Below are positions 18,328-26,434 of a stretch of 52,034 nt of DNA, in pieces (the first letter of the stretch is position 1; each line of letters starts with the position of its first letter). The stretch is from Gammaproteobacteria bacterium (GTDB lineage Bacteria; Pseudomonadota; Gammaproteobacteria; HIGHO2-12-38-15). The notes under the pieces were generated by a model that worked only from the letters and a program-made list of their open reading frames with translations, had not been told where the DNA came from and made no database searches. The position numbers were made by a program, and so were the translations under genes. The DNA lies in the NCBI GenBank assembly GCA_016218405.1, contig JACREE010000019.1, positions 1-52,034 on the forward strand, written 5' to 3'.

Positions 18328-19302
18328 TTATTGCAACACAGTTAATACAGCTTCCTTGATGCGTGCTTCACTGGGTAAGTAAGCTTTTTCTAGCTTAAAA
18401 TAAGGGACGGTGACATCATAACCCGCGACACGCACAATCGGTGCCTGCAGAAAAAACAAAGCTTGCTCTGCTAAAATTGCCGCTATTTCAGCGCCCATAC
18501 CCGCGGTCAGCGGTGCTTCGTGAATAATGACACAACGCCCTGTTTTTTCGACTGAATTTAATAAGGTATCACGATCTAAGGGTTTGATTGTGGCCACATC
18601 AATCACCTCACAACTTATCCCTTCTTGATCAAGCGCTCTCGCCACATTCATCGTTTCATGCAACATCGCACCCCAACTCACGAGCGTGACATCACTGCCT
18701 TCGCGCAAGACAAAACACTGATCTAAAGGCAGGGCTTCACCTTCATCAGGCACATTTTGTTTAACTAAACGATACAAACGTGTGGGTTCTAAAAATATCA
18801 CGGGATCCGGATCACGAATGGCCGCCAACAATAAACCGTAAGCACGTGCAGGTGACGAAGGGATCACCACACGCAAACCCGGTGTATGTGCATAAATCGC
18901 TTCTGTACTTTCAGAGTGATGCTCAGGCGCGTGAATACCCGCACCATAAGGCGTACGAAAAACAACGGGGCAAGACAATCGACCTCGCGTACGATTACGT
19001 AAACGTGCCGCATGATTGATGATTTGATCTAAACCTGGATAACTAAATCCCATGAATTGAAATTCTGCCACCGGCTTTAAGCCTTGCGACGCCATACCAA
19101 TCGACATACCCGCAATCATGGATTCTGCCAAAGGGGTATCCCAAACACGCTCCGCCCCAAATTTTTGAAGCAACCCTTGCGTGGCACGAAACACGCCGCC
19201 ATTGGTTCCAACATCCTCTCCCAACACAATCACATTTTCATCGCGTTGCATTTCATAGGCTAAGGCTTGGTTCACCGCTTCCAGTAATGTAATTTCAGGC
19301 AT
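18328..19302 (-). CDS. 2-oxoacid dehydrogenase E1 component, beta subunit
   Basis: E1 alpha and beta together decarboxylate the 2-oxoacid with thiamine diphosphate and load the E2 lipoyl group. The protein (about 324 residues from ATG 19302) shows the beta-subunit pattern: MPEITLLEAVNQALAYEM, VIVLGEDVGTNGGVFRAT, PLAESMIAGMSIGMA, the AEFQFMGFSYPGLDQI block, and GAGIHAPEHHSES with the catalytic-loop His. A longer start at 19332 would overlap E1 alpha by 38 bases; 19302 gives the family N-terminus with an eight-base overlap. It is the third gene of the leucine dehydrogenase-E1-E2 operon. Confidence 0.93.
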   Translation of the reverse strand: MPEITLLEAVNQALAYEMQRDENVIVLGEDVGTNGGVFRATQGLLQKFGAERVWDTPLAESMIAGMSIGMASQGLKPVAEFQFMGFSYPGLDQIINHAARLRNRTRGRLSCPVVFRTPYGAGIHAPEHHSESTEAIYAHTPGLRVVIPSSPARAYGLLLAAIRDPDPVIFLEPTRLYRLVKQNVPDEGEALPLDQCFVLREGSDVTLVSWGAMLHETMNVARALDQEGISCEVIDVATIKPLDRDTLLNSVEKTGRCVIIHEAPLTAGMGAEIAAILAEQALFFLQAPIVRVAGYDVTVPYFKLEKAYLPSEARIKEAVLTVLQ

Positions 19303-20374
19303 GCGCATCTCCCACGGGAAACTGTGCCGCAAGATGTTTTTGCTCCGCTAAATCTGCAGGCAAGGTCGCAAAATGAAAATCAAACATCATGTCGGTTGTC
19401 ACCGGCGATACCTGTTTGTATGCCTCCACCGCTTCCTCCACGTCTTTAGCACATTCCGCCAATAATAATTGTTCTTTTTCTTCTGACCATTCTCCTCGTT
19501 CAGTCAAATAATGTCGTAGACGTTTTAAGGGTTCTTTTGCTTGCGCTTGCGCCACTTCTTCTTTGCTGCGATACCGACTCGCGTCATCCGCCGTGGTGTG
19601 ATCACCCAGACGATAGGTAAGCGCTTCAATTAAGGTAGGACCGCCACCCGTGCGCGCTTTTTCAATAGCCTCTGCACATTTTTCTTTAACTGCAATCACG
19701 TCGTTACCATCAATTTGCCAACCCGCAAATCCCGCTGCAATGGCTTTTTGAGCCAGTGTCTGACACCGTGTTTGTCGCCCACGCGGCACTGAAATAGCCC
19801 ATTGATTGTTCGCCACGATAAACACGACCGGTAAATTCCGCACGCCTGCCAAATTCAACGCTTCATAAAAATCACCTTGTGACGTGGCACCATCGCCGCA
19901 CACCGCCACCGCCACACGTGCTTGTTTTCGATATTGAAACGCACACGCCACCCCCACAGCATGCAAAGTTTGAGAGCCAATGGGGACAGCCATAGGAAAA
20001 TCGTTTGGATGTCCAAACACATTACCACGCTCGTCTCCGCCCCAATACAAGAGGATGTCAGATAGGGTCACACCTCGTTGAATTTGTGCACCTCCTTCGC
20101 GATAAGCAGGACACAATACATCATCCAAATGCATTGCGGCACCCAAGCCCACTGACACCGCTTCTTGCCCTAAAACAGAAGGATAGGTACCCAACATCCC
20201 CGTACGTTGAAGCGCAATAGCCCTCGCATCAAACACTCTTAACAAGGTCATGAGTCGATATAAAGAAAATAACGTTTGATTGTCTTTAACAAAATCGGGC
20301 AAAGCCACTACAGGCTGACCCTGTTCATTTAAATATTGAAAATACGGAATAGAAAAGTGTGCCACATCTACCAT
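19295..20374 (-). CDS. 2-oxoacid dehydrogenase E1 component, alpha subunit
   Basis: The 359-residue protein has the thiamine diphosphate motif (GDGATSQGDFYEALN ... VANNQWAIS, about residues 160-195), LGTYPSVLGQEAVSVGLGAA, and the phosphorylation-loop-like segment YRLGDHTTADDASRYR with its conserved His and Asp. This loop pattern is typical of branched-chain and Gram-positive-type alpha2-beta2 E1 enzymes rather than the homodimeric AceE of E. coli. Its C-terminus overlaps the E1 beta start. It begins six bases after the leucine dehydrogenase stop, so all four genes are probably co-transcribed. The E3 subunit (dihydrolipoamide dehydrogenase) is not encoded here. Confidence 0.93.
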   Translation of the reverse strand: MVDVAHFSIPYFQYLNEQGQPVVALPDFVKDNQTLFSLYRLMTLLRVFDARAIALQRTGMLGTYPSVLGQEAVSVGLGAAMHLDDVLCPAYREGGAQIQRGVTLSDILLYWGGDERGNVFGHPNDFPMAVPIGSQTLHAVGVACAFQYRKQARVAVAVCGDGATSQGDFYEALNLAGVRNLPVVFIVANNQWAISVPRGRQTRCQTLAQKAIAAGFAGWQIDGNDVIAVKEKCAEAIEKARTGGGPTLIEALTYRLGDHTTADDASRYRSKEEVAQAQAKEPLKRLRHYLTERGEWSEEKEQLLLAECAKDVEEAVEAYKQVSPVTTDMMFDFHFATLPADLAEQKHLAAQFPVGDAHA

Positions 20375-20380
20375 GTTGAC

Positions 20381-21418
20381 TTACCTCAAACGTTCTTCTG
20401 CAATTTTCTCAGCAATCATTTCAGTTGAACACTGTTGCGACTTCGCCTCAGAAAAAATAGCCATCATCGTGTCGTAAATTTCATCGATTTTTTCATCTGC
20501 TTTTTCTATCGGTTTATGCTCATAATCCATGGTTGCAAAAATCAATCCTCCTGCGTTTGCCACAAAATCAGGCGCATACAAAATACCTCGTTGCATCAAT
20601 AAATCAGCATCTGCTTTGGGTTCATCCAACTGATTATTAGCCGCCCCCACCACCACAGAAGTCTTCAATAAAGGAATCGTTTTTTTATTGAGGATACCTC
20701 CCAGCGCACAGGGTGCAAACACATCACACACCACTTCATTAATCGCCTCAGGCGCTACCACACGTGCATTCAAATCTTCCGCATAACGCATCGCCAGCGC
20801 TTGATTTTTATCAGCAATCGTTAACGTAGCACCTTGCTGATGAAGACGTTGCGCTAAATCATGCCCCACATGCCCCATACCTTGAATAGCAATATGCATC
20901 CCTTTGAAACTGGTTTTATTGAATTGAAATTTAATAGCCGCTTCCATCGAGCGATACACGCCTCGCACCGTATGCGGAGAAGGATCAGACTGATCCGCCG
21001 ACGTACCTGATACATAAGCTGTTTGTTGCGCCACCACATCAAGATCCGTTAATTCTGATCCGCTATCCAATGCTGTGATATAACGCCCACCCAACTCATT
21101 CACAAATTTTCCAAATTCAGCAAACAAAGCCACACGATCAAAGGGTTGGGCGGGACGCATTAATACCGCCTTTCCGCCTCCGTAATTTAAATTCGCCATC
21201 GCAGCTTTTAAACTCATCCCTCGTCCCAAACGCAACGCATCGGTCAATGCATCTGCACAAGAAGCGTATTCAATAAATCGACATCCGCCTAAAGCAGGCC
21301 CACGTTTTGTATTATGAATCACCACAAAAGCCTGTAACCCTACACTCGGCTCCATCTTGATATAAATTTCGCCATAACCCATTGCCTTACTTTGTTCGAT
21401 AATCTGATCTAATTGCAT
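20381..21418 (-). CDS. Leucine dehydrogenase (Glu/Leu/Phe/Val dehydrogenase family)
   Basis: A 345-residue NAD-dependent amino acid dehydrogenase. Visible features are GPALGGCRFIEY, the catalytic Lys region NYGGGKAVLM, and the Rossmann motif IAIQGMGHVGHDLAQRLH. The length (about 345-365 in leucine dehydrogenases against about 420-450 in glutamate dehydrogenases) and the family pattern favour leucine/valine dehydrogenase, which reversibly deaminates branched-chain amino acids to oxoacids. The oxoacids are substrates for the E1-E2 complex encoded directly downstream. It follows the coiled-coil membrane protein gene by three bases. Confidence 0.92.
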   Translation of the reverse strand: MQLDQIIEQSKAMGYGEIYIKMEPSVGLQAFVVIHNTKRGPALGGCRFIEYASCADALTDALRLGRGMSLKAAMANLNYGGGKAVLMRPAQPFDRVALFAEFGKFVNELGGRYITALDSGSELTDLDVVAQQTAYVSGTSADQSDPSPHTVRGVYRSMEAAIKFQFNKTSFKGMHIAIQGMGHVGHDLAQRLHQQGATLTIADKNQALAMRYAEDLNARVVAPEAINEVVCDVFAPCALGGILNKKTIPLLKTSVVVGAANNQLDEPKADADLLMQRGILYAPDFVANAGGLIFATMDYEHKPIEKADEKIDEIYDTMMAIFSEAKSQQCSTEMIAEKIAEERLR

Positions 21419-21421
21419 AAA

Positions 21422-22135
21422 TTATTTTAACACTCCATCGCTGAACACATGTTCTATTAAATATCGTTTCACACCTTCATCCATCGTACCCCAATCTTCT
21501 AGGATATCATTACCTATTGCACGTTCTTGCGTAGCACGTTGATGCGCATCCCAAGGCCATTCATTCGTGGTATATTGCCCTAAAAACACCACAATGATAA
21601 TCGCGATTGCACCCATACCCAACAAATTTTTTATCAAGAAGCCACGCGTTGCTTTTTGCACACGTGAAATTACTTCTTTGCTCATGTCTTCTAACAAGGT
21701 ATACGCTTGCTGCGCTGTTTCTTTAAACTGCCGCAAATCAATCCCTTCTAACTCTTCAGAAAAATGCTGCACAGCAGTATGCGCTTGTTCATTAAAACTT
21801 TCCGTGCTTTGATTCATTTTTTCGATCAGTTTTTGCGACAAACTTTGTAATTGCAATTGATGTTCTTGCCCATCTTTCAATATTTTTTCTGCGTTCAAAC
21901 GAAAACGAGCGGCCCCCGTCTCTGACATCATGCCCTCATAGTCTTTCAATATCTTCTGAATTTGCTCCAAATAAGAGGCGATATTTTTTCCACTCTCAAG
22001 CAACAACGTCTCCACTTCACCACTGCGCGCTTCTAATTGTTTTTCTAAGTCTTCATAACGCACCGCAAAATCGGTAAGCTGTTGCAAGAGAGAACGAAAA
22101 CGTTCACCCTCTGGCGAACTTGAAAAGGTATCCAT
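21422..22135 (-). CDS. Coiled-coil protein with one C-terminal membrane segment
   Basis: I do not recognise this 237-residue protein. Residues about 10-160 are heptad-like and charged (for example LEKQLEARSGEVETLLLE and LQSLSQKLIEKMNQ), predicting a long coiled coil. A single hydrophobic segment near residues 169-187 (NLLGMGAIAIIIVVFLG) would anchor it, with about 50 residues after it. It resembles anchored coiled-coil proteins such as MCP-like or RmuC-like scaffolds in shape only. It is the first gene of the leucine dehydrogenase run and may or may not share its function. Confidence 0.7.
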   Translation of the reverse strand: MDTFSSSPEGERFRSLLQQLTDFAVRYEDLEKQLEARSGEVETLLLESGKNIASYLEQIQKILKDYEGMMSETGAARFRLNAEKILKDGQEHQLQLQSLSQKLIEKMNQSTESFNEQAHTAVQHFSEELEGIDLRQFKETAQQAYTLLEDMSKEVISRVQKATRGFLIKNLLGMGAIAIIIVVFLGQYTTNEWPWDAHQRATQERAIGNDILEDWGTMDEGVKRYLIEHVFSDGVLK

Positions 22136-22212
22136 AATGAGTTCCTTCCATTAAAATCAAGAGGCGAAGTGACCCGCAAGCAACACACCTCACAGACAAA
22201 CTAAGGATAGGT

Positions 22213-23298
22213 ATGCTACACACACCGCTTTACCCTCAACATCTCGCACTCAAATGCAGGCTCATCCCGTTTGGGGAATGGGAAATGCCGTTACACTACG
22301 GTTCACAACTTGAAGAACATCATGCAGTACGAACACAAGCGGGTCTGTTCGATGTATCGCATATGATGATAACAGACCTCTTTGGAAAAGACAGTGAGGC
22401 ATTCTTACGCCATCTCCTTGCCAATGATGTTGCCAAACTTAAACCAGGCCAGGCTTTATACACTTGTTTACTTAATGATAAAGCAGGCATTCTCGATGAT
22501 GCGATTGTTTATTTTTTAGATGACAATAATTATCGCCTCATTTCCAACGCAGGCACGCGCAACAAAATTCAAGCTTGGCTACAATCTCAACAGCATACTT
22601 ATGCAGTTTCTTTGCAAACACGTCATGACTTAGCCATTTTAGCCTTACAAGGTCCTGCTAGCTTTTCTTTACTTCAATCCATGGGGCTCAGCTCCCTCAC
22701 TCCAGAAACCCTGCCTTCTTTTCATGTGGCCCCCTTTCAATCAGGTTTAATGGCACGCACCGGTTACACGGGCGAATTGGGCGTGGAATTCATGCTGCCT
22801 TTTGCACAAGCGCATGCACTCTGGGAACAGTTCATACAACGAGGTATACAACCCTGTGGTTTAGGCGCACGCGATACTCTTCGTCTTGAAATGGGATACA
22901 GCTTATATGGTCAAGACATGGATGAAACTACCACACCTTTTGAATCTAATTTAACGTGGACAGTGTCACTCACACCCGATCGTTCTTTCATAGGCAAAGA
23001 AGCCCTGGAAAAACAACGACAAGCGGGAGTTCCACGCAAACTCATTGGATTGATTTTGCAAGAGCAAGGTATCCCACGCGCACACTATCCTGTGTTTCTC
23101 GGTGAAGAAAAAGTCGGTGAAGTCACCAGCGGCACATTTTCACCTTCGCTCAACAAAGGTATTGCCCTCGCACGTGTCGACACTGCGCTGACACCTGACA
23201 ATACATCGCTTCCTTATGCCATCAAAATTCGTGAGCAAGCTTTTCCCGCCACACGTTTTCGCCCCCCTTTTTATCGTTCAACAGGAGTCATAAAATGA
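22213..23298 (+). CDS. gcvT: Glycine cleavage system T protein (aminomethyltransferase)
   Basis: GcvT releases ammonia from the aminomethyl group on lipoyl-GcvH and moves the one-carbon unit to tetrahydrofolate. The 361-residue protein carries the family blocks: MPLHYGSQLEEHHAVRTQAGLFDVSHM at the N-terminus, the TCLLNDKAGILDDAIVY segment, ARTGYTGELGVEFMLP, and GLGARDTLRLEMGYSLYGQDMDE. The start has an AAGGATAG ribosome site. The 77-base gap to the divergent coiled-coil gene is too short for a tandem glycine riboswitch. The stop overlaps gcvH by four bases. Confidence 0.97.
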   Translation: MLHTPLYPQHLALKCRLIPFGEWEMPLHYGSQLEEHHAVRTQAGLFDVSHMMITDLFGKDSEAFLRHLLANDVAKLKPGQALYTCLLNDKAGILDDAIVYFLDDNNYRLISNAGTRNKIQAWLQSQQHTYAVSLQTRHDLAILALQGPASFSLLQSMGLSSLTPETLPSFHVAPFQSGLMARTGYTGELGVEFMLPFAQAHALWEQFIQRGIQPCGLGARDTLRLEMGYSLYGQDMDETTTPFESNLTWTVSLTPDRSFIGKEALEKQRQAGVPRKLIGLILQEQGIPRAHYPVFLGEEKVGEVTSGTFSPSLNKGIALARVDTALTPDNTSLPYAIKIREQAFPATRFRPPFYRSTGVIK

Positions 23299-23669
23299 AT
23301 ATCCCAAAAAATTTACGTTACACCGCCTCTCATGAATGGGTACGTGAAGAGACAGATGGCACACTCACAGTAGGCATCACAGATCATGCGCAATGCTTGC
23401 TGGGTGATGTTGTTTTTGTTGAATTACCTCCACTGAAAAAACACATCGAAGCAGGCAAAGAAGCCAGTGTCGTTGAATCTGTTAAAGCAGCAGCAGATGT
23501 GTATTCTCCTGTCAGCGGTGAGGTCATTGCCACCAACCCCGCGCTGAATGATAACCCTGCTTTGATCAACACCTCACCTTATCAGGAAGGTTGGATTTTT
23601 CAAATTCGCCCTGAAAATAACACAGTCAATGCACTCATGGATGCCGACGCTTACGCTGCCACGACTTAA
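23295..23669 (+). CDS. gcvH: Glycine cleavage system H protein
   Basis: GcvH carries the lipoyl arm that shuttles the aminomethyl group between the P, T and L proteins. The 124-residue protein has the family start IPKNLRYTASHEWV and the lipoylation site ESVKAAADVYSPVSGEV with the modified Lys at about residue 60. It overlaps gcvT by ATGA and is followed by gcvPA after 11 bases. All residues expected for lipoylation are present. Confidence 0.97.
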   Translation: MNIPKNLRYTASHEWVREETDGTLTVGITDHAQCLLGDVVFVELPPLKKHIEAGKEASVVESVKAAADVYSPVSGEVIATNPALNDNPALINTSPYQEGWIFQIRPENNTVNALMDADAYAATT

Positions 23670-23680
23670 AGGAAATTAAC

Positions 23681-25060
23681 ATGCCATTCATTCCGCACAC
23701 CCCTCATGAAACACGCGCCATGCTCGATGCCATGGGTGTAAACACACTCGAAGAATTATTTGATGAAATTCCCCCGGCTTTGCTGGCAAAAAAATTAGGC
23801 TTTCCTGGCGCAGCTTTAACTGAAATGGAGATCACGCAATGCTTAACAGAACGCATGAAGCACAGCACCCCTTTGCTTAATTTCTTAGGTGCAGGCGCGT
23901 ATGAACACTACATTCCCGCAGCTGTTTGGGACATCACGTCACGCGGCGAATTTTTAACGGCTTACACCCCCTATCAAGCTGAAGCCAGCCAAGGCACCCT
24001 GCAATTACTCTATGAATACCAATCGATGATGACTGCTCTCACTGAGATGGATGTTTCAAATGCATCGCTTTATGATGGCGCTTCCGCACTGGCTGAAGCC
24101 ATCTTGATGTCGGTACGTTTACAGAAAAAAAACAGCATCCTTCTGCCTCTCACTGTCTCACCTTTTTACCGTGATACGGTGCACACACTTGTCAAACAGC
24201 AAGGTATTACACTCCTTGATCTTCCTTTTGATAAAACGGGCACTATCGACAAACATGCCTTAGCTAGTATCCACACAGACGATTGTGCTGCATTGGTGAT
24301 CCCTCAACCCAATTTTTTTGGTTGCTTAGAAGATGTCAATGCTCTGACAGACTGGGCCCAATCAAAAGGCATATTAAGTATTGCGCAAGTGAACCCTTTA
24401 TCGCTCGGTTTATTAAGTCCACCCGGCAACTGGGGTAAACACGGCGCTGATCTGGCTTGTGGCGAAGGACAACCTTTAGGTATTCCAGTTTCTTCCGGTG
24501 GCCCTTATTTTGGATTTTTATGCTGTAAAAAGGCCTATGTTCGTCAAATGCCTGGACGCATCGTCGGCAGAACACAAGATGCGGAAGAAAAAGAGGGGTT
24601 CGTGCTCACCCTACAAGCCCGTGAACAACATATTCGTCGCGCAAAAGCCACCTCAAATATTTGCACCAACCAAGGTTTATTGGTCACCGCCGCCACAATT
24701 TACATGAGTTTGATGGGCCCCAGCGGCTTAAAATACGTTGCGAGCACCTGCCACCATCGCACGCAACAACTCCTGACGAAGTTAACTCAAATTCCGGGTG
24801 TCGAGCATGTTTTCTCTTCACCTTATTTTCATGAAATCGTGATTCGCGTACCCAACAGCTCCGCTTTATTAAAAGCATTAAGCGAAAAAGGAATTCAAGC
24901 AGGCCTACCATTGGCCCCCTATTACCCCAATCTAGAAAACTGCCTCTTACTCTGCGCCACTGAAACTAAAACCGAAAAAGACATCGCCGATTTGCATGCC
25001 GCCTTTTTAACAGTAGAAGCGATCGCTCTTACCCAAAATCACTCAGGAAAAAACCAATGA
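23681..25060 (+). CDS. gcvPA: Glycine dehydrogenase (decarboxylating) subunit 1
   Basis: This is the N-terminal half of the split P protein, which with GcvPB decarboxylates glycine using PLP. The protein has 459 residues, with MPFIPHTPHETRAMLDAMGV, LTEMDVSNASLYDGASALAEAI, PGRIVGRT and TSNICTNQGLL in the expected order. The split form requires GcvPB, which carries the PLP-binding Lys. Here no gcvPB follows: the next gene, ysxC, is on the opposite strand and its 3' end overlaps the gcvPA end by 22 bases (25039-25060). Confidence 0.96.
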   Translation: MPFIPHTPHETRAMLDAMGVNTLEELFDEIPPALLAKKLGFPGAALTEMEITQCLTERMKHSTPLLNFLGAGAYEHYIPAAVWDITSRGEFLTAYTPYQAEASQGTLQLLYEYQSMMTALTEMDVSNASLYDGASALAEAILMSVRLQKKNSILLPLTVSPFYRDTVHTLVKQQGITLLDLPFDKTGTIDKHALASIHTDDCAALVIPQPNFFGCLEDVNALTDWAQSKGILSIAQVNPLSLGLLSPPGNWGKHGADLACGEGQPLGIPVSSGGPYFGFLCCKKAYVRQMPGRIVGRTQDAEEKEGFVLTLQAREQHIRRAKATSNICTNQGLLVTAATIYMSLMGPSGLKYVASTCHHRTQQLLTKLTQIPGVEHVFSSPYFHEIVIRVPNSSALLKALSEKGIQAGLPLAPYYPNLENCLLLCATETKTEKDIADLHAAFLTVEAIALTQNHSGKNQ

Positions 25061-25626
25061 CACAATTGCTTCTCTAACCCTTCCAAGCCTTGGTGAGACA
25101 AAGCAGAAAATAATTGGACACTCACGTTTTCAATGCCTTCCAAACTTTCTTTCATGGCTTTCAATTGTCGCAAGGCTTCGTTTTTAGATAGTTTGTCTGC
25201 TTTCGTCAGCAAAATATGCACAGGTTTATTTGCACTCAATACCCATTCAATCAACACAGCATCTTGCTCTTTCAATAAATGACGCACATCACACAACAGC
25301 ACCACCCCCACCAAACTTTCTCGAGACTCACAATAACGCGTTAAATTTTTCTTCCAACGTCTTTTAATTTCGTCCGTAACACGCGCATAACCATAGCCAG
25401 GTAAATCCACCAAACGATGCGTATCATCCAAACCAAAAAAATTAATCAATTGTGTACGACCTGGCAATTTACTGACCCGCGCAATAGGATGCCCCACCAA
25501 GGTATTCAACGCACTGGATTTTCCTGCATTAGAGCGCCCCACAAAGGCAACTTCTTTTCCAAGATCGGGCACACACCGCTCAAATAATGCAGCACTTTTA
25601 ATAAAAACCGCTTCTTTAAAATTCAT
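25039..25626 (-). CDS. ysxC: Ribosome biogenesis GTPase YsxC/EngB
   Basis: An essential-type small GTPase needed for large ribosomal subunit assembly. The 195-residue protein has G1 GRSNAGKSSALN, G3 DLPGYG, G4 TKAD and the closing CHWFFPE. The length is typical (about 195-215). The start at ATG 25626 gives the usual short N-terminus (MNFKEAVFIKSAALF). It is convergent with gcvPA, with overlapping 3' ends, and divergent from dsbA. Confidence 0.95.
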   Translation of the reverse strand: MNFKEAVFIKSAALFERCVPDLGKEVAFVGRSNAGKSSALNTLVGHPIARVSKLPGRTQLINFFGLDDTHRLVDLPGYGYARVTDEIKRRWKKNLTRYCESRESLVGVVLLCDVRHLLKEQDAVLIEWVLSANKPVHILLTKADKLSKNEALRQLKAMKESLEGIENVSVQLFSALSHQGLEGLEKQLCHWFFPE

Positions 25627-25747
25627 ATTGATTTATTCCAAACGTAGTGAGCAGAGTGACAATAACTTGATTCCCCGCTAAGCTATACTCCTTTTTATAC
25701 CCCTCGCAACAATGGCCCCACATTTATCAAAAAAGGAGAAAAACAGG

Positions 25748-26431
25748 ATGAGCAAAAAACAGACATATCTTACCCTATTCTTACTGTTTTTACTCGCGCC
25801 CCTGCTTGCCTTCGCTGCCCCCAGTGAAACATTTACTCTAGACAAAGAGTATAAACTCGTTGCGCATCCTGCACCACGCAACCAACCAGGTAAAGTAGAA
25901 GTACTGGAGTTTTTTAGCTACGGCTGCCCTGCGTGCAGCGCCATTGAACCTGCCGTTGAAGCCTGGCTCATCACTAAACCCAAGAATGTTGACTTCGAAC
26001 GTGTGCCCGTCATCTTTCACCCTGAATGGTACGTCCTTGCCAAAGCCTACTATGTAGCAAAAAATCTCCACATCGCCAATCGCATGACGCCCCTTCTCTT
26101 CACCGCTATTCACGTCAATCATCAAGATTTAACCAGTAAAAATACCTTGCAGCTTTTATTTCAAACACAAGGTGTCAGCCGTGAAACCTTCGAAGGAAAT
26201 TATGATTTTTCACCCAGCATTGACGCTCAAGTATATCGAGCAGAAAGCTTACAACGTCAATTTGCCCTATTCCGCATTCCTACTTTTATCGTTGATGGCA
26301 CCTATGAAACCAGCATTGGCATGGCAGGCGGTGATCCTAAACGCATGATGAAGGTCATTGACTTTCTGATTGCACAACAACAAAAGAAAATGGCTGCACC
26401 TCTTCCACCGCAACCTACTCAAAAAAAATAA
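25748..26431 (+). CDS. dsbA: Periplasmic thiol:disulfide interchange protein DsbA
   Basis: DsbA oxidises Cys pairs in exported proteins. The start at ATG 25748, with AGGAG upstream, gives a classic signal peptide (KK, then TLFLLFLLAPLLAFA, cleavage near residue 24). The active site reads CPAC in FFSYGCPACSAIEP, instead of the E. coli CPHC, which should change its redox potential. The cis-Pro loop is FRIPTFIVDG. The mature part is about 200 residues, with a Lys/Pro/Gln-rich tail. An upstream in-frame ATG at 25712 would spoil the signal peptide. It lies three bases before uvrD. Confidence 0.93.
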   Translation: MSKKQTYLTLFLLFLLAPLLAFAAPSETFTLDKEYKLVAHPAPRNQPGKVEVLEFFSYGCPACSAIEPAVEAWLITKPKNVDFERVPVIFHPEWYVLAKAYYVAKNLHIANRMTPLLFTAIHVNHQDLTSKNTLQLLFQTQGVSRETFEGNYDFSPSIDAQVYRAESLQRQFALFRIPTFIVDGTYETSIGMAGGDPKRMMKVIDFLIAQQQKKMAAPLPPQPTQKK

Positions 26432-26434
26432 CAC

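Noticed and set aside
22136-22212. Glycine riboswitch upstream of gcvT
   Set aside because: The gap is only 77 bases, and I see no aptamer core. A tandem glycine riboswitch needs about 150-200 bases.
25057-25077. ATG ACA CAA TTG CTT CTC TAA overlapping the gcvPA stop, as a gcvPB remnant
   Set aside because: Six codons do not resemble the GcvPB N-terminus and the bases are inside the ysxC coding sequence, so chance is the better explanation.
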